A stretch of 9,052 nucleotides of DNA from DASQUP01 sp035641235 (lineage in GTDB: Bacteria > Actinomycetota > CADDZG01 > WHSQ01): positions 1 to 9,052 of the forward strand of contig DASQUP010000047.1 of the NCBI GenBank assembly GCA_035641235.1. The letters are read 5' to 3'. Each line of letters starts with the position of its first letter. The stretch's first letter is position 1. Below the pieces are notes generated by a model. That model searched no databases and was not told where the DNA came from. It was given only the letters and a program-made list of their open reading frames with translations. Below are positions 1-6,330 of this stretch, piece by piece. A program made the translations under genes and the position numbers.

Positions 1-407
1 GCGCCCAGGTAGGTGACGAACAGCCCGGCCCCAACGGCAGTGGTGCGCGGCGTCCATGGGGTCTCTTGCGAGCGGCTCGCAGCGAGCAGGTAGAGAGCGG
101 CGGTCGGGCCGAGAAGCAGGTCGATCCGATGGTCGAGGCCCGCCAGCAGGACGCTGGCTGCCGCGGTGAATGCGAATACGCCGAGGGGAGAGCGCCGCCA
201 GGCGATGAGGGGCAGCGTCGAGCACGCTGTGACGGTGAGGCCGACGACATCTATCTCCCCCGGCTCGGGGCGGAATGGGCTGATGCCGCCGTGTCGGAGT
301 TGGGCCAGCGACCCTGCCAACGCGGCCGCCGCGATTCCGATATCAAGCAGAACTCGAGAGCTCGGGCGGGCCCCGAAGAGGTTGCGGGGCGCGGGTGTTG
401 TGGACAT
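1..407 (-). CDS. Sensor histidine kinase, N-terminal membrane part (partial, runs off left edge)
   Basis: The minus strand is open from an ATG at 407-405 to the window edge, giving 135 residues with no stop. The translation starts MSTTPAPRNLFGARPSSRV, followed by hydrophobic segments at about residues 20-37, 54-69, 75-91, 97-110 and 124-134 and a short basic loop (WRRSP, 70-74). This spacing, including the DIGIAAAALAGSLAQL and STLPLIAWRRSPLG stretches, resembles the N-terminal membrane domain of actinobacterial HisKA_3-type (NarL-family partner) sensor kinases. The catalytic DHp and HATPase regions would lie outside the window, so kinase identity rests on the membrane part alone. A response regulator gene normally follows such kinases and would be further left. 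No clear Shine-Dalgarno sequence precedes the ATG; a GGAG lies about 17 nt upstream, so translation may be leaderless. The gene diverges from the DUF2218/ABC exporter cluster and could sense the stress that the exporter answers (inference). Confidence 0.7.
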   Translation of the reverse strand, partial: MSTTPAPRNLFGARPSSRVLLDIGIAAAALAGSLAQLRHGGISPFRPEPGEIDVVGLTVTACSTLPLIAWRRSPLGVFAFTAAASVLLAGLDHRIDLLLGPTAALYLLAASRSQETPWTPRTTAVGAGLFVTYLG

Positions 408-452
408 TAAACAACGAGCGTATCTCCGTGAGACCCAAAGGTAATCCCCCCG

Positions 453-465
453 GCGGATGATCCGC
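453..465. repeat. Perfect 13-bp palindrome, possible operator
   Basis: GCGGATGATCCGC is a perfect dyad (6-bp arms, one central base). It lies 45 bp upstream of the sensor-kinase start and about 150 bp upstream of the DUF2218 start. The position between divergent genes suits a regulator site, possibly for the response regulator encoded to the left, but chance occurrence in GC-rich DNA is not excluded. Confidence 0.35.
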
Positions 466-611
466 ATCGACAAAATGTGGACGAGGAAGTTCCCCCCACG
501 GGGCGTTTCGCCGGAACGACTATCCCCGTAGCTTGACGCAATGAATCACAGCTGGGCAACCGATCACGAGCACACGGCTCGCAAAAGGGAAGACAGAATC
601 ACAGCAAAATC

Positions 612-616
612 GGAGG
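612..616 (+). promoter_or_regulatory. Candidate ribosome binding site for the DUF2218 gene
   Basis: GGAGG ends only 2 nt before the ATG at 619. The spacing is unusually short, but this is the only Shine-Dalgarno-like sequence near a candidate start, and the ATG coincides with the first conserved residues of the family. It therefore favours 619 over 541. Confidence 0.4.
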
Positions 617-618
617 CG

Positions 619-951
619 ATGCTCGTCTCCGAGGCCCGTGTCGAAACGGAGCACTCCAGCCGGTACCTCGTACAACTTTGCCGGCACTTGCACAAGATTG
701 CGCAGAGGCAACCGGAGATGGGGACCGAGGTCGAGTCGACCGACGATCACGGGATCATCAGCTTCGGCTGGGGCCAATGCATATTGCGAGCTCACCCGGG
801 TCTCTTAATGCTGCGAGCAGAGGCCTCCGATGAGGCGGACCTGCGGCGGCTCCGGCACCGCGTTTCTGAACTGTTGGAGCGCTTCGGCAGAGGCGAGCAG
901 CTGACCGTGTCCTGGACACCGCGCCAGAACGGTGCCGAGCAACGGCACTGA
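619..951 (+). CDS. DUF2218 domain-containing protein
   Basis: The 110-residue protein starting MLVSEARVETEHSSRYLVQL matches DUF2218 over nearly its full length. Visible family-like stretches are the SEARV...SRYLVQLCRHLHK opening (residues 4-26), the central H-G-I-I-S-F-G-W-G-Q-C segment (44-54), LRAEASDEADLRRL, and the terminal LERFGRGEQLTVSW. Length fits the family (about 100 residues). No signal peptide or membrane segment is visible, so it is probably cytoplasmic. The family's biochemical role is not established; members are often noted near iron-acquisition genes, which is only a loose hint. An in-frame ATG at 541 would add 26 polar residues (KREDR, TAKSEA) outside the conserved domain and has no ribosome binding site, so I chose 619. 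It is the first rightward gene, 111 bp before the small membrane protein, and may be cotranscribed with the ABC exporter. Family assignment is good; function unknown. Confidence 0.8.
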   Translation: MLVSEARVETEHSSRYLVQLCRHLHKIAQRQPEMGTEVESTDDHGIISFGWGQCILRAHPGLLMLRAEASDEADLRRLRHRVSELLERFGRGEQLTVSWTPRQNGAEQRH

Positions 952-1062
952 CCACCGTGCGCCAAGACAAGGAAGCGCCTGTGACCGACCGGCCCCATCA
1001 CCCGAACTCGAGCACCATGCCGGCATACGACTCGCCGAAAGGCAATAGAGGGGAGCAAACGA

Positions 1063-1302
1063 ATGGGTGACCCGTACCGCCACCCCGCCGACTCCAAACC
1101 GACGTCCGGACGACGGTGGGTGAAGGTGCTTGCAATCGTCGCCCTGATCGCGGTCTTGATCGTGGTCATCATCGCCCTTGCCGGTGGGCACCGCCCGCGG
1201 CCCCACACGCTTCCCGACGACGCCGGACTCGATCGCGTTGGGACCACTCTCGTTACCGGCACGCCGGCTCGCTACGGCCCAATTGAATACGTCGGTGGCT
1301 GA
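1063..1302 (+). CDS. Small single-span membrane protein upstream of an ABC exporter
   Basis: This 79-residue ORF has a strong ribosome binding site (GGGGAG at 1050-1055, 7 nt before the ATG). It begins MGDPYRHPADSKPTSGRRWV, followed by one strongly hydrophobic helix at residues 20-40 and then GGHRPRPHT and a polar tail. The charge pattern (KPTSGRR before the helix) predicts an N-in, C-out topology. Small proteins with the same plan, an MGDPYRHP-like start and one helix followed by GGH, occur in actinobacteria beside ABC exporter genes as far as I recall; I know of no assigned function. The ABC ATPase start follows 58 bp later, so an accessory or scaffold role for the exporter is possible but is inference. 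The C-terminal third (after residue 50) has no recognisable pattern and is the least certain part. The ribosome binding site and the helix make a real gene likely. Confidence 0.65.
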   Translation: MGDPYRHPADSKPTSGRRWVKVLAIVALIAVLIVVIIALAGGHRPRPHTLPDDAGLDRVGTTLVTGTPARYGPIEYVGG

Positions 1303-1346
1303 GGCGCGCCGCTCCCCCGGCTCCGACACGAACAGCAGTCACCCCT

Positions 1347-1351
1347 GGAGG
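1347..1351 (+). promoter_or_regulatory. Ribosome binding site fixing the ABC ATPase start at GTG 1361
   Basis: GGAGG lies 9 nt upstream of the GTG at 1361. The frame is open further upstream to an ATG at 1178, but that extension overlaps the small membrane protein gene in another frame and codes for sequence unlike any ABC ATPase, so this site decides the start. Confidence 0.75.
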
Positions 1352-1360
1352 TACCACTCA

Positions 1361-2065
1361 GTGGAACATGCGATAAAGGTCGGCGACGTTGTAAAGGCGT
1401 ATCCGTTGAGCGCAGGCGAGGTCATCGCAATCGATCACCTGAACCTCGACATCGCGCACGGCGAGTTCGTCGCAGTCGTTGGGCGGTCGGGCAGCGGTAA
1501 AACCACGCTGCTGAATCTGCTGGCCGGCATCGATAGGCCGACCTCGGGGACGCTTCGTGTTGCCGGCGCCGATCTGGGGTCGTTATCGGAATCGGGACTG
1601 GCTGCGTGGCGTGGACTGAACGTCGGGCTTGTGTTCCAGTTCTTCCAACTGTTGCCTACGCTCACGGTTCTCGAGAACGTGATGCTGCCGATGGACTTCG
1701 CAAAGAAGATTCCGATCGGCGAACGGCGCGATCGGGCGCAGCATTTACTGGAACGCGTTGGTGTTGGAGACCAGGCGGACAAGCTCCCCGCCACGCTCTC
1801 GGGGGGACAGCAGCAACGGGCTGCCATCGCAAGGGCACTCGCCAATGATCCTCCGCTGCTGCTCGCCGACGAGCCGACCGGCAATCTCGATTCAGTCACG
1901 GCCGCCGCAGTCTTGGAGCTGTTCGCGGATCTGAATGCCGAGGGCCAGACCATCGTCGTCGTCACCCATGAACTCGATATCAGGTCGATCGTCCGTCGAG
2001 AGCTAACCCTTAGGGACGGCCGCATCGTTGCAGACGAGGGCGAGCGGGCCGAGGTGTCGATGTGA
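1361..2065 (+). CDS. ABC transporter ATP-binding protein, LolD/MacB type
   Basis: A 234-residue cytoplasmic ATPase that would power the FtsX-type permease encoded next. All hallmarks are present: Walker A GRSGSGKTT (residues 41-49), Q-loop at Q93 in VFQFFQLLP, signature LSGGQQQR (146-153), Walker B LLLADEP (166-172) with the catalytic Glu171, D-loop GNLDS (174-178) and switch His203 in VVVTHE. The segment around FQLLPTLTVLENVMLPM (95-111) is typical of the LolD/MacB/FtsE/YknY subfamily (MacB-like exporters of the type VII ABC group). Length fits that family. The start is GTG with GGAGG 9 nt upstream. The stop overlaps the permease start by 4 nt (GTGA at 2062-2065), indicating translational coupling and a stable complex. 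The subfamily moves lipoproteins, peptides or antibiotics by mechanotransmission, but the substrate here cannot be read from the sequence. Confidence 0.93.
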   Translation: MEHAIKVGDVVKAYPLSAGEVIAIDHLNLDIAHGEFVAVVGRSGSGKTTLLNLLAGIDRPTSGTLRVAGADLGSLSESGLAAWRGLNVGLVFQFFQLLPTLTVLENVMLPMDFAKKIPIGERRDRAQHLLERVGVGDQADKLPATLSGGQQQRAAIARALANDPPLLLADEPTGNLDSVTAAAVLELFADLNAEGQTIVVVTHELDIRSIVRRELTLRDGRIVADEGERAEVSM

Positions 2066-4515
2066 CCGGGTTGCTGGGAGTCAAGCTGCGCAGGGACTTG
2101 CGGGTTACCTGGCCCCGGATCGCGCTGATGATGGTCGCGATCGCGGTGAGCCTGATCGCTTTCAGCACGGTGCTCTACGCATGGAGCACCATCGGCCGGG
2201 AGACGGAGAGGGCGTATCTGAGCACCGAACCGGCGTCGGCATCTATCCGCTTCCTCCCCGCCCTCGACGCCGAAGAGATGGCCGCGGTCGCGGCAGGGGC
2301 CCGGACACGCCCGGGGGTAATCGAAGCGACTGGACGCAGCCAGTTCACGACTCAGGTGGTGGTCGACGGCCGTGAGCGCGAGATCCCGCTCCAGGTATTC
2401 GTGGGGGCGCCGGACGACCCGATGCGGATGGCCAACTTCGAAGTGCGTGAGGGCAGCTGGCCACCGTCTCCTGGGGAGATATTCATCAGACGCGACTCTC
2501 TCAGCCTGCTCGACGTGGATATCGGGGACACCGTGTCCGTCGAGACGCCGGGCGGCGCAACGGTGCGGCTCCGAGTTGCGGGTACCGTCTATGACCCCAG
2601 CCTGGCCCCCGCACCCCAGCAGCAGATGGGACAGGGATACCTGTCCACAGCGTCGTTGGCCGCCCGCGGCGAGCCGGACGTCCTGGACCAGCTGAAGATC
2701 CAGGTCGCCGACCAGGGAGGGTCGACGCCGAGCCGAGATCGCGAGGCGATTGTTGCGGTAGCGGCCGATGTCGGTGAGTGGTTGAAGCAAGATTACGGGC
2801 TCGCGGTACGGGAGATCCAAGTCCCCGAGCCCTATGCCCACCCGCACCAGGGGCAAGCCGATGCCTTGCTGGCCGCGCTGCTCACAGGTGCGGGAGCGGC
2901 GCTGTTGCTCAGCACGATCCTGGTCGCAAACATGCTCAACGGCCTGTTCACTCAGCAGATACCCCAGATCGGCATCATGAAGGCGATCGGCGCGCGCTCC
3001 GGCCGCATCGGTCGGCACTACCTGGCGATGACGTTGATGGTCGCCGGCGCGGCCACACTGCTCGCGCTCTATCCAGGCATCCAGCTAAGCCGCGCCTTTG
3101 CCCCCAACGTCTTTGGGTTCCTGGGCATCGAGGCCTCAAGCCTCGCTCCTGCCCCCTGGACCTACCTCGTAGTTCTCGCGGCGGGCCTTGTTATGCCCGT
3201 GTCGATTGCACTTGTGCCGCTGATCAAGGCGAGCCGCACCACGGTGCGGGCGGCGATCGATCATCGGGGCCTTGGCTCGAACCCGCGCGTAGCGACCCGA
3301 GTTCTCGCGCGCCTTGGTCGCATCCCCCGCCTCAACCGGGGTTTGCTCATGGCCCTGCGCAACACCATCCGGCGTCCAGCCCGCTTCGTGCTGTCGGTCG
3401 GGCTCCTGGCGACTGCGGGGATGATGTTCGTCGCCGGAATGTCGGCACGCGCCGGCACCGCGGCGGTAGCCGAAGAGGCCACCGAGCGGGTCCGATGGGA
3501 TGTCGTGGTGCAACTCGGCAACTCGATGTCAATGGATGCACTTGCGTCCGTGGTTGAGGAGGTGCAGGGCGTCGAGCGGGCTGAGGGCTGGACCGTCGAG
3601 TCGGCCGGCGTCTCTGGGCCGGGGAGGATCCCGGTCACACGCACCTATCCCGACCAGGGACACGGCGGGGTGTCACTGACCGCGATCCCCGCGGACACCT
3701 CCATGTTGCCGCCTCCCAAGCTCCTGGAGGGCAGCTGGCTGAAGCGCGGTGACACGGACGCGATCGTGCTCAGCCAGGTCACTCTCGCCAACACCGGACT
3801 CGATGTGCAGGAAGGCGACCCCGTCGAACTGTCGGTCGCGGGAGAGTCTACGACCTGGCGCGTTGCAGGCATCGTCGAAGAAAGAGGTGACGCGGGGGCT
3901 GCGTACGTGACGGCGGATGGTCTCGCGGAGGCGCTGGGCGAGCCCCTGTGGTCGAACACGCTGCGTATCGCCACCGCCGACCATGATGAGCGCACACGCG
4001 AAGCCGTTGCCGAGGCGGTCGACGAGCGTCTTACCGGCGCGGGGGTCGAGGTGAGATCCGCGGAGTCAGTTGGGCGTCAGGAGGCGGCCACCGGGGGGCA
4101 CCTGGAACCGATCCTCGTGATTCTTCTGGCAACCGCTCTCCCGATGGGCGTGATCGGCGGTATCGGGCTGGCCTCGACGATGAGCGCCAACGTCCTCGAG
4201 CGGATCCGCGAGTTCGGGGTCATGCACGCCATCGGTGCGCGCCCCAAGACAGTTCGTCGAGTGGTTGTCGCCGAAGGCGTTTTCATTGCGCTTGCCAGTT
4301 GCCTGGTGGCGATCATTCCCGTTCTGGGGCTCACGGCGGCCATGGGAGCGTTGCTCGGCAACCTGTTCTTCTACGCTCCACTTCCGTTCCGGATCTCTTT
4401 GCTTGCAGCCGTCGTCTGGACCGTGTTGGTCGTTCTCGGCGCCGTGCTCGCAACCGACGCAGCGGCAACCCGCGCTTCTCGCCTGACCGTCCGCGAAGCC
4501 CTCGCGTACCTCTGA
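2062..4515 (+). CDS. ABC transporter permease with two FtsX domains
   Basis: An 817-residue membrane protein, the permease partner of the preceding ATPase. Order of parts: TM1 at about 20-41; a first extracytoplasmic MacB-like periplasmic core domain (42-260); an FtsX domain with helices near 266-290, 320-345 and 367-387; a second anchor helix near 441-460; a second extracytoplasmic domain (461-680); and a second FtsX domain with helices near 682-706, 737-757 and 780-802. Both FtsX domains carry the characteristic cytoplasmic segment after their first helix: GIMKAIGARSGRI (near 304) and EFGVMHAIGARPKTVRR (near 717). It thus resembles two MacB/LolC-type half-permeases fused in one chain, a common actinobacterial arrangement in which one polypeptide pairs with an ATPase dimer. 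The gene starts at GTG 2062 within the ATPase stop. No separate substrate protein is encoded. Likely role: export or envelope-stress/antimicrobial resistance; substrate unknown. Confidence 0.92.
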   Translation: MTGLLGVKLRRDLRVTWPRIALMMVAIAVSLIAFSTVLYAWSTIGRETERAYLSTEPASASIRFLPALDAEEMAAVAAGARTRPGVIEATGRSQFTTQVVVDGREREIPLQVFVGAPDDPMRMANFEVREGSWPPSPGEIFIRRDSLSLLDVDIGDTVSVETPGGATVRLRVAGTVYDPSLAPAPQQQMGQGYLSTASLAARGEPDVLDQLKIQVADQGGSTPSRDREAIVAVAADVGEWLKQDYGLAVREIQVPEPYAHPHQGQADALLAALLTGAGAALLLSTILVANMLNGLFTQQIPQIGIMKAIGARSGRIGRHYLAMTLMVAGAATLLALYPGIQLSRAFAPNVFGFLGIEASSLAPAPWTYLVVLAAGLVMPVSIALVPLIKASRTTVRAAIDHRGLGSNPRVATRVLARLGRIPRLNRGLLMALRNTIRRPARFVLSVGLLATAGMMFVAGMSARAGTAAVAEEATERVRWDVVVQLGNSMSMDALASVVEEVQGVERAEGWTVESAGVSGPGRIPVTRTYPDQGHGGVSLTAIPADTSMLPPPKLLEGSWLKRGDTDAIVLSQVTLANTGLDVQEGDPVELSVAGESTTWRVAGIVEERGDAGAAYVTADGLAEALGEPLWSNTLRIATADHDERTREAVAEAVDERLTGAGVEVRSAESVGRQEAATGGHLEPILVILLATALPMGVIGGIGLASTMSANVLERIREFGVMHAIGARPKTVRRVVVAEGVFIALASCLVAIIPVLGLTAAMGALLGNLFFYAPLPFRISLLAAVVWTVLVVLGAVLATDAAATRASRLTVREALAYL

Positions 4516-4563
4516 GCACCTGTCGTTCGGCCAGACATACCCGCGGCACTGCCGTTCTCGGGG

Positions 4564-4592
4564 GATCTCACCGGAAATAGTCCGGTGAGATC
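4564..4592. terminator. Perfect 12-bp stem-loop, likely terminator of the ABC operon
   Basis: GATCTCACCGGA (4564-4575) and TCCGGTGAGATC (4581-4592) form a perfect 12-bp inverted repeat with a 5-nt loop (AATAG), 48 bp after the permease stop. No T-tract follows, so it would be an L-shaped (U-less) actinobacterial-type hairpin terminator. Alternatively it is an operator, as it lies 52 bp upstream of the -35 of the metal operon. Confidence 0.65.
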
Positions 4593-4632
4593 AGCTGAGT
4601 TGCGGTCACCTCGTGCGCTGGTGCCCGGAGAA

Positions 4633-4651
4633 TTAGGCACGGCTTGACCAT
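4633..4651 (+). promoter_or_regulatory. Candidate DtxR/IdeR-like box overlapping the -35
   Basis: TTAGGCACGGCTTGACCAT agrees with 13 of 19 positions of the degenerate iron-box consensus TWAGGTWAGSCTWACCTWA by hand comparison: the left half TTAGG is intact, the right half poor. It overlaps the -35 hexamer, where a bound repressor would block transcription, and precedes a DtxR-family gene. The match is weak, and the AT-rich dyad at 4655-4670 competes as the true operator. Confidence 0.3.
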
Positions 4652-4672
4652 TCTTTTAAGTAGAACTAAATT
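4644..4672 (+). promoter_or_regulatory. Promoter of the metal operon, apparently leaderless
   Basis: TTGACC (4644-4649) and TAAATT (4667-4672) are separated by exactly 17 bp, a good sigma-70-type promoter. The predicted transcription start, 6-7 nt after the -10, falls on or next to the GTG start codon at 4679. There is no Shine-Dalgarno sequence before that GTG. Together these indicate a leaderless mRNA, common in actinobacteria. Confidence 0.65.
4655..4670. promoter_or_regulatory. AT-rich imperfect dyad between -35 and -10, candidate operator
   Basis: TTTAAGTAGAACTAAA is a TTTA-N8-TAAA dyad; the 7-nt arms around the central AG match at 5 of 7 positions. It fills the spacer and -10 of the metal operon promoter in otherwise GC-rich DNA. 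The position suits autorepression by the DtxR-family product. Binding is inferred only from position and symmetry. Confidence 0.4.
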
Positions 4673-4678
4673 CTTGGT

Positions 4679-5344
4679 GTGGCTCCGCTAACTTCTGCCA
4701 TCCAGGACTATCTGAAGGCGATGTACCTGCTAGCCGAGGCGCGCGGCCAGGTCGGAGCCGGCGTCTCCACCACGGAGCTCGCCTCCCGTCTGAACGTGTC
4801 CGCCGCCTCTGCCACCAGCATGCTCAAGAAACTCGCCGCCCTGGGCCTCGTGACCCACATCCCATATAGGGGGGCGGAGCTAACAGATTCCGGGCGCGGA
4901 ATTGCGTTGGAGATCGTCCGGCATCACAGACTTCTCGAGACCTACCTCGCCGAGGCGCTCGGCGTGCCGTGGGATCAGGTCCACGACGAAGCGGAGGTTC
5001 TCGAGCACGTTCTGTCCGAAGAGCTCGAGGAGCGGATCGCGCGCAAGCTCGGGGATCCGACATCCGATCCCCACGGTCATCCCATTCCAACGAAAGACGG
5101 AGAGATTGCACCGATGTCCGGGCGGACTCTGTGGGATGCGCAGGACGGCCTGTCGGTAGTCGTCGAGCGAGTTTCCGATTCGGACTCCGGATTGCTGAGA
5201 CACCTCGCCGATATCGGAATAACACCCGGTGCCACTGCCTACGTCATCCGGCGGGGGCCGGTCGGCGGGCCGCTGTTCATTGAGGTTGCCGAGCGTGAAC
5301 AAGTCGTCTCCAGAGAAGTTGCGGAGTCCGTGTGGGTTTCCTGA
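4679..5344 (+). CDS. DtxR/MntR-family metal-dependent transcriptional regulator
   Basis: A 221-residue metal-sensing repressor. Residues 1-65 are a winged helix (VSTTELASRLNVSAASATSMLKKL at about 29-52, wing near GLVTHIPYRGAELT), 66-140 the dimerisation/metal domain, and about 150-221 a C-terminal SH3/FeoA-like domain. Putative metal ligands by alignment to known members are D10, H83, E87, H102, E106, E109 and H110. E106 occupies the place of the IdeR/DtxR cysteine (Cys102 of IdeR) and D10 the place of MntR Asp8, both as in manganese-type MntR; the residue matching MntR Glu11 is Lys13, which is unusual. The three-domain length fits DtxR/IdeR rather than the shorter Bacillus MntR. Metal could be Mn, Fe or another divalent ion. 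The gene starts at GTG 4679 with no ribosome binding site but a well-placed promoter, and its end overlaps the oxidase gene by 13 nt, so it probably regulates its own operon. Confidence 0.92.
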   Translation: MAPLTSAIQDYLKAMYLLAEARGQVGAGVSTTELASRLNVSAASATSMLKKLAALGLVTHIPYRGAELTDSGRGIALEIVRHHRLLETYLAEALGVPWDQVHDEAEVLEHVLSEELEERIARKLGDPTSDPHGHPIPTKDGEIAPMSGRTLWDAQDGLSVVVERVSDSDSGLLRHLADIGITPGATAYVIRRGPVGGPLFIEVAEREQVVSREVAESVWVS

Positions 5345-6330
5345 CGCGAAGGAAGTTTCTCGCAGGGGTGGGTGTCGGTACGGCCGGAGGGGCCGCATTG
5401 ATAGCGAGCAGGGGTGGTGCCGCGACACAGACTCCTCAACGTGGCCACAACGGAGACGGCCAGATGATGGGCGCGGTCGGTCGGGTGGATCACGCTCGGA
5501 ACGGTTTCGATCCCACGGACATCCTCACCGACTTCGATCCCGGCACTACGTCTCGGGATGCATCCGGACGGACGGTGCGTGAATACGAATTTACGGTCAT
5601 CAACAAAGAAATCGAAGTTGCTCCGGGGGTCTTCTTCCCCGCGTGGACCTATAACGGGCGGGTTCCTGGTCCCAGTATTCGGGCAACCGAGGGCGATCGA
5701 GTGAGGGTGAAGCTCATCAATGCATCCTCACACCGGCACACCATTCACTTCCACGGAATCCATTCATCGGGGATGGACGGTGTGCCTGGGGCCGGTGAGG
5801 TCGAACCCGGCGATGAGTTCGTTTACGACTTCATCGCAGCGCCCTTCGGGACGCATCACTACCACTGCCACTCGTTTCCCCTCACGCAGCACATCCACCG
5901 TGGGCTGTACGGAGCCTTCATCGTCGATCCCAAGCAGGGGCGGCCGGACGCCAACGAGATGGTCATGGTGATGAATGGCTTCGATACAAACTTCGACGGC
6001 GAGAACGAGGTCTATGCGATCAACACAGTTGCGTTTCACTACGTCAACGAGCCGATCGAGATCTCAAGCAATCAGCTCCAGCGCGCTCACGTGATCAACT
6101 TCACCGAGTTCGATCCCCTGAATTCGATCCACCTCCACGCCAATTTCTTTCACCTCTACCGCACCGGGACGTCACTCGAACCCGACGAATTCACAGACAC
6201 GATCTCGATGGGTCAGGCCGAGCGGCACATGATCGAGTTCGCCTACAAGGAGCCCGGCGAGTTCATGTTTCACGCTCACCAGACCGAATTCATTGAACTC
6301 GGGTGGATGAGCCGCTTCCGGGTGACGTGA
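5332..6330 (+). CDS. Tat-exported two-domain multicopper oxidase
   Basis: A 332-residue exported oxidase that would take electrons from a metal ion or small substrate and reduce O2 to water. The N-terminus has a twin-arginine signal (TRRKFLAG, 5-12, then a hydrophobic stretch to about 25). Four HxH motifs supply all eight trinuclear-centre histidines: H139/H141 and H178/H180 in domain 1, H267/H269 and H314/H316 in domain 2. One type 1 copper site is in domain 1 (H136, C179, H187), with Leu192 where nitrite reductases have the axial Met. Domain 2 lacks a Cys, so this matches the type C class of two-domain multicopper oxidases (small laccase relatives), not NirK nitrite reductase. Start is GTG 5332 with GGAG 5 nt upstream, inside the regulator gene (13-nt overlap). 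The neighbours (DtxR regulator, ZIP permease, cupredoxin) suggest a metallo-oxidase (Fe, Mn or Cu) rather than a phenol laccase, but this is inference. Confidence 0.92.
   Translation: MGFLTRRKFLAGVGVGTAGGAALIASRGGAATQTPQRGHNGDGQMMGAVGRVDHARNGFDPTDILTDFDPGTTSRDASGRTVREYEFTVINKEIEVAPGVFFPAWTYNGRVPGPSIRATEGDRVRVKLINASSHRHTIHFHGIHSSGMDGVPGAGEVEPGDEFVYDFIAAPFGTHHYHCHSFPLTQHIHRGLYGAFIVDPKQGRPDANEMVMVMNGFDTNFDGENEVYAINTVAFHYVNEPIEISSNQLQRAHVINFTEFDPLNSIHLHANFFHLYRTGTSLEPDEFTDTISMGQAERHMIEFAYKEPGEFMFHAHQTEFIELGWMSRFRVT

Larger units (their letters stand above)
408..618. promoter_or_regulatory. Divergent intergenic control region
   Basis: This 211-nt gap separates the leftward sensor kinase from the rightward DUF2218/ABC cluster, so it should hold promoters in both directions. 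Visible structure is a perfect palindrome at 453-465 and a weaker 6-bp inverted pair (ACGGGG at 498-503, CCCCGT at 524-529) separated by about 20 nt. I see no convincing sigma-70-like pair. A reading frame upstream of 619 stays open back to an ATG at 541, but it lacks a ribosome binding site and resembles nothing. Confidence 0.45.

Noticed and set aside
541..618. Earlier ATG start for the DUF2218 gene
   Set aside because: It has no ribosome binding site and the 26 extra residues lie outside the conserved domain. It is not fully excluded because the GGAGG before 619 is very close to the ATG.
805..1329. Minus-strand open frames of 156 and 174 codons
   Set aside because: They run opposite the DUF2218 and small membrane protein genes, have no ribosome binding site or recognisable domain, and have low-complexity composition.
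1178..1360. Longer N-terminus of the ABC ATPase from ATG 1178
   Set aside because: It overlaps the small membrane protein gene, has no ribosome binding site and adds 61 residues unlike the family. GTG 1361 has GGAGG 9 nt upstream.
1435..3018. A 527-codon open frame on the minus strand
   Set aside because: It lies entirely opposite the ABC ATPase and permease genes, which have full motif support. Its translation is rich in Arg, Ser and Pro and resembles no family. Long antisense frames are common in GC-rich DNA.
4621..4640. GTGCC/GGCAC 5-bp inverted pair with a 10-nt loop
   Set aside because: It is too short and the loop too long to claim structure; expected by chance in this composition.
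5332..6330. Copper nitrite reductase (NirK)
   Set aside because: The type 1 site layout is similar, but NirK lacks the eight histidines in four HxH pairs seen here, and the axial Met is Leu. A two-domain multicopper oxidase fits better.
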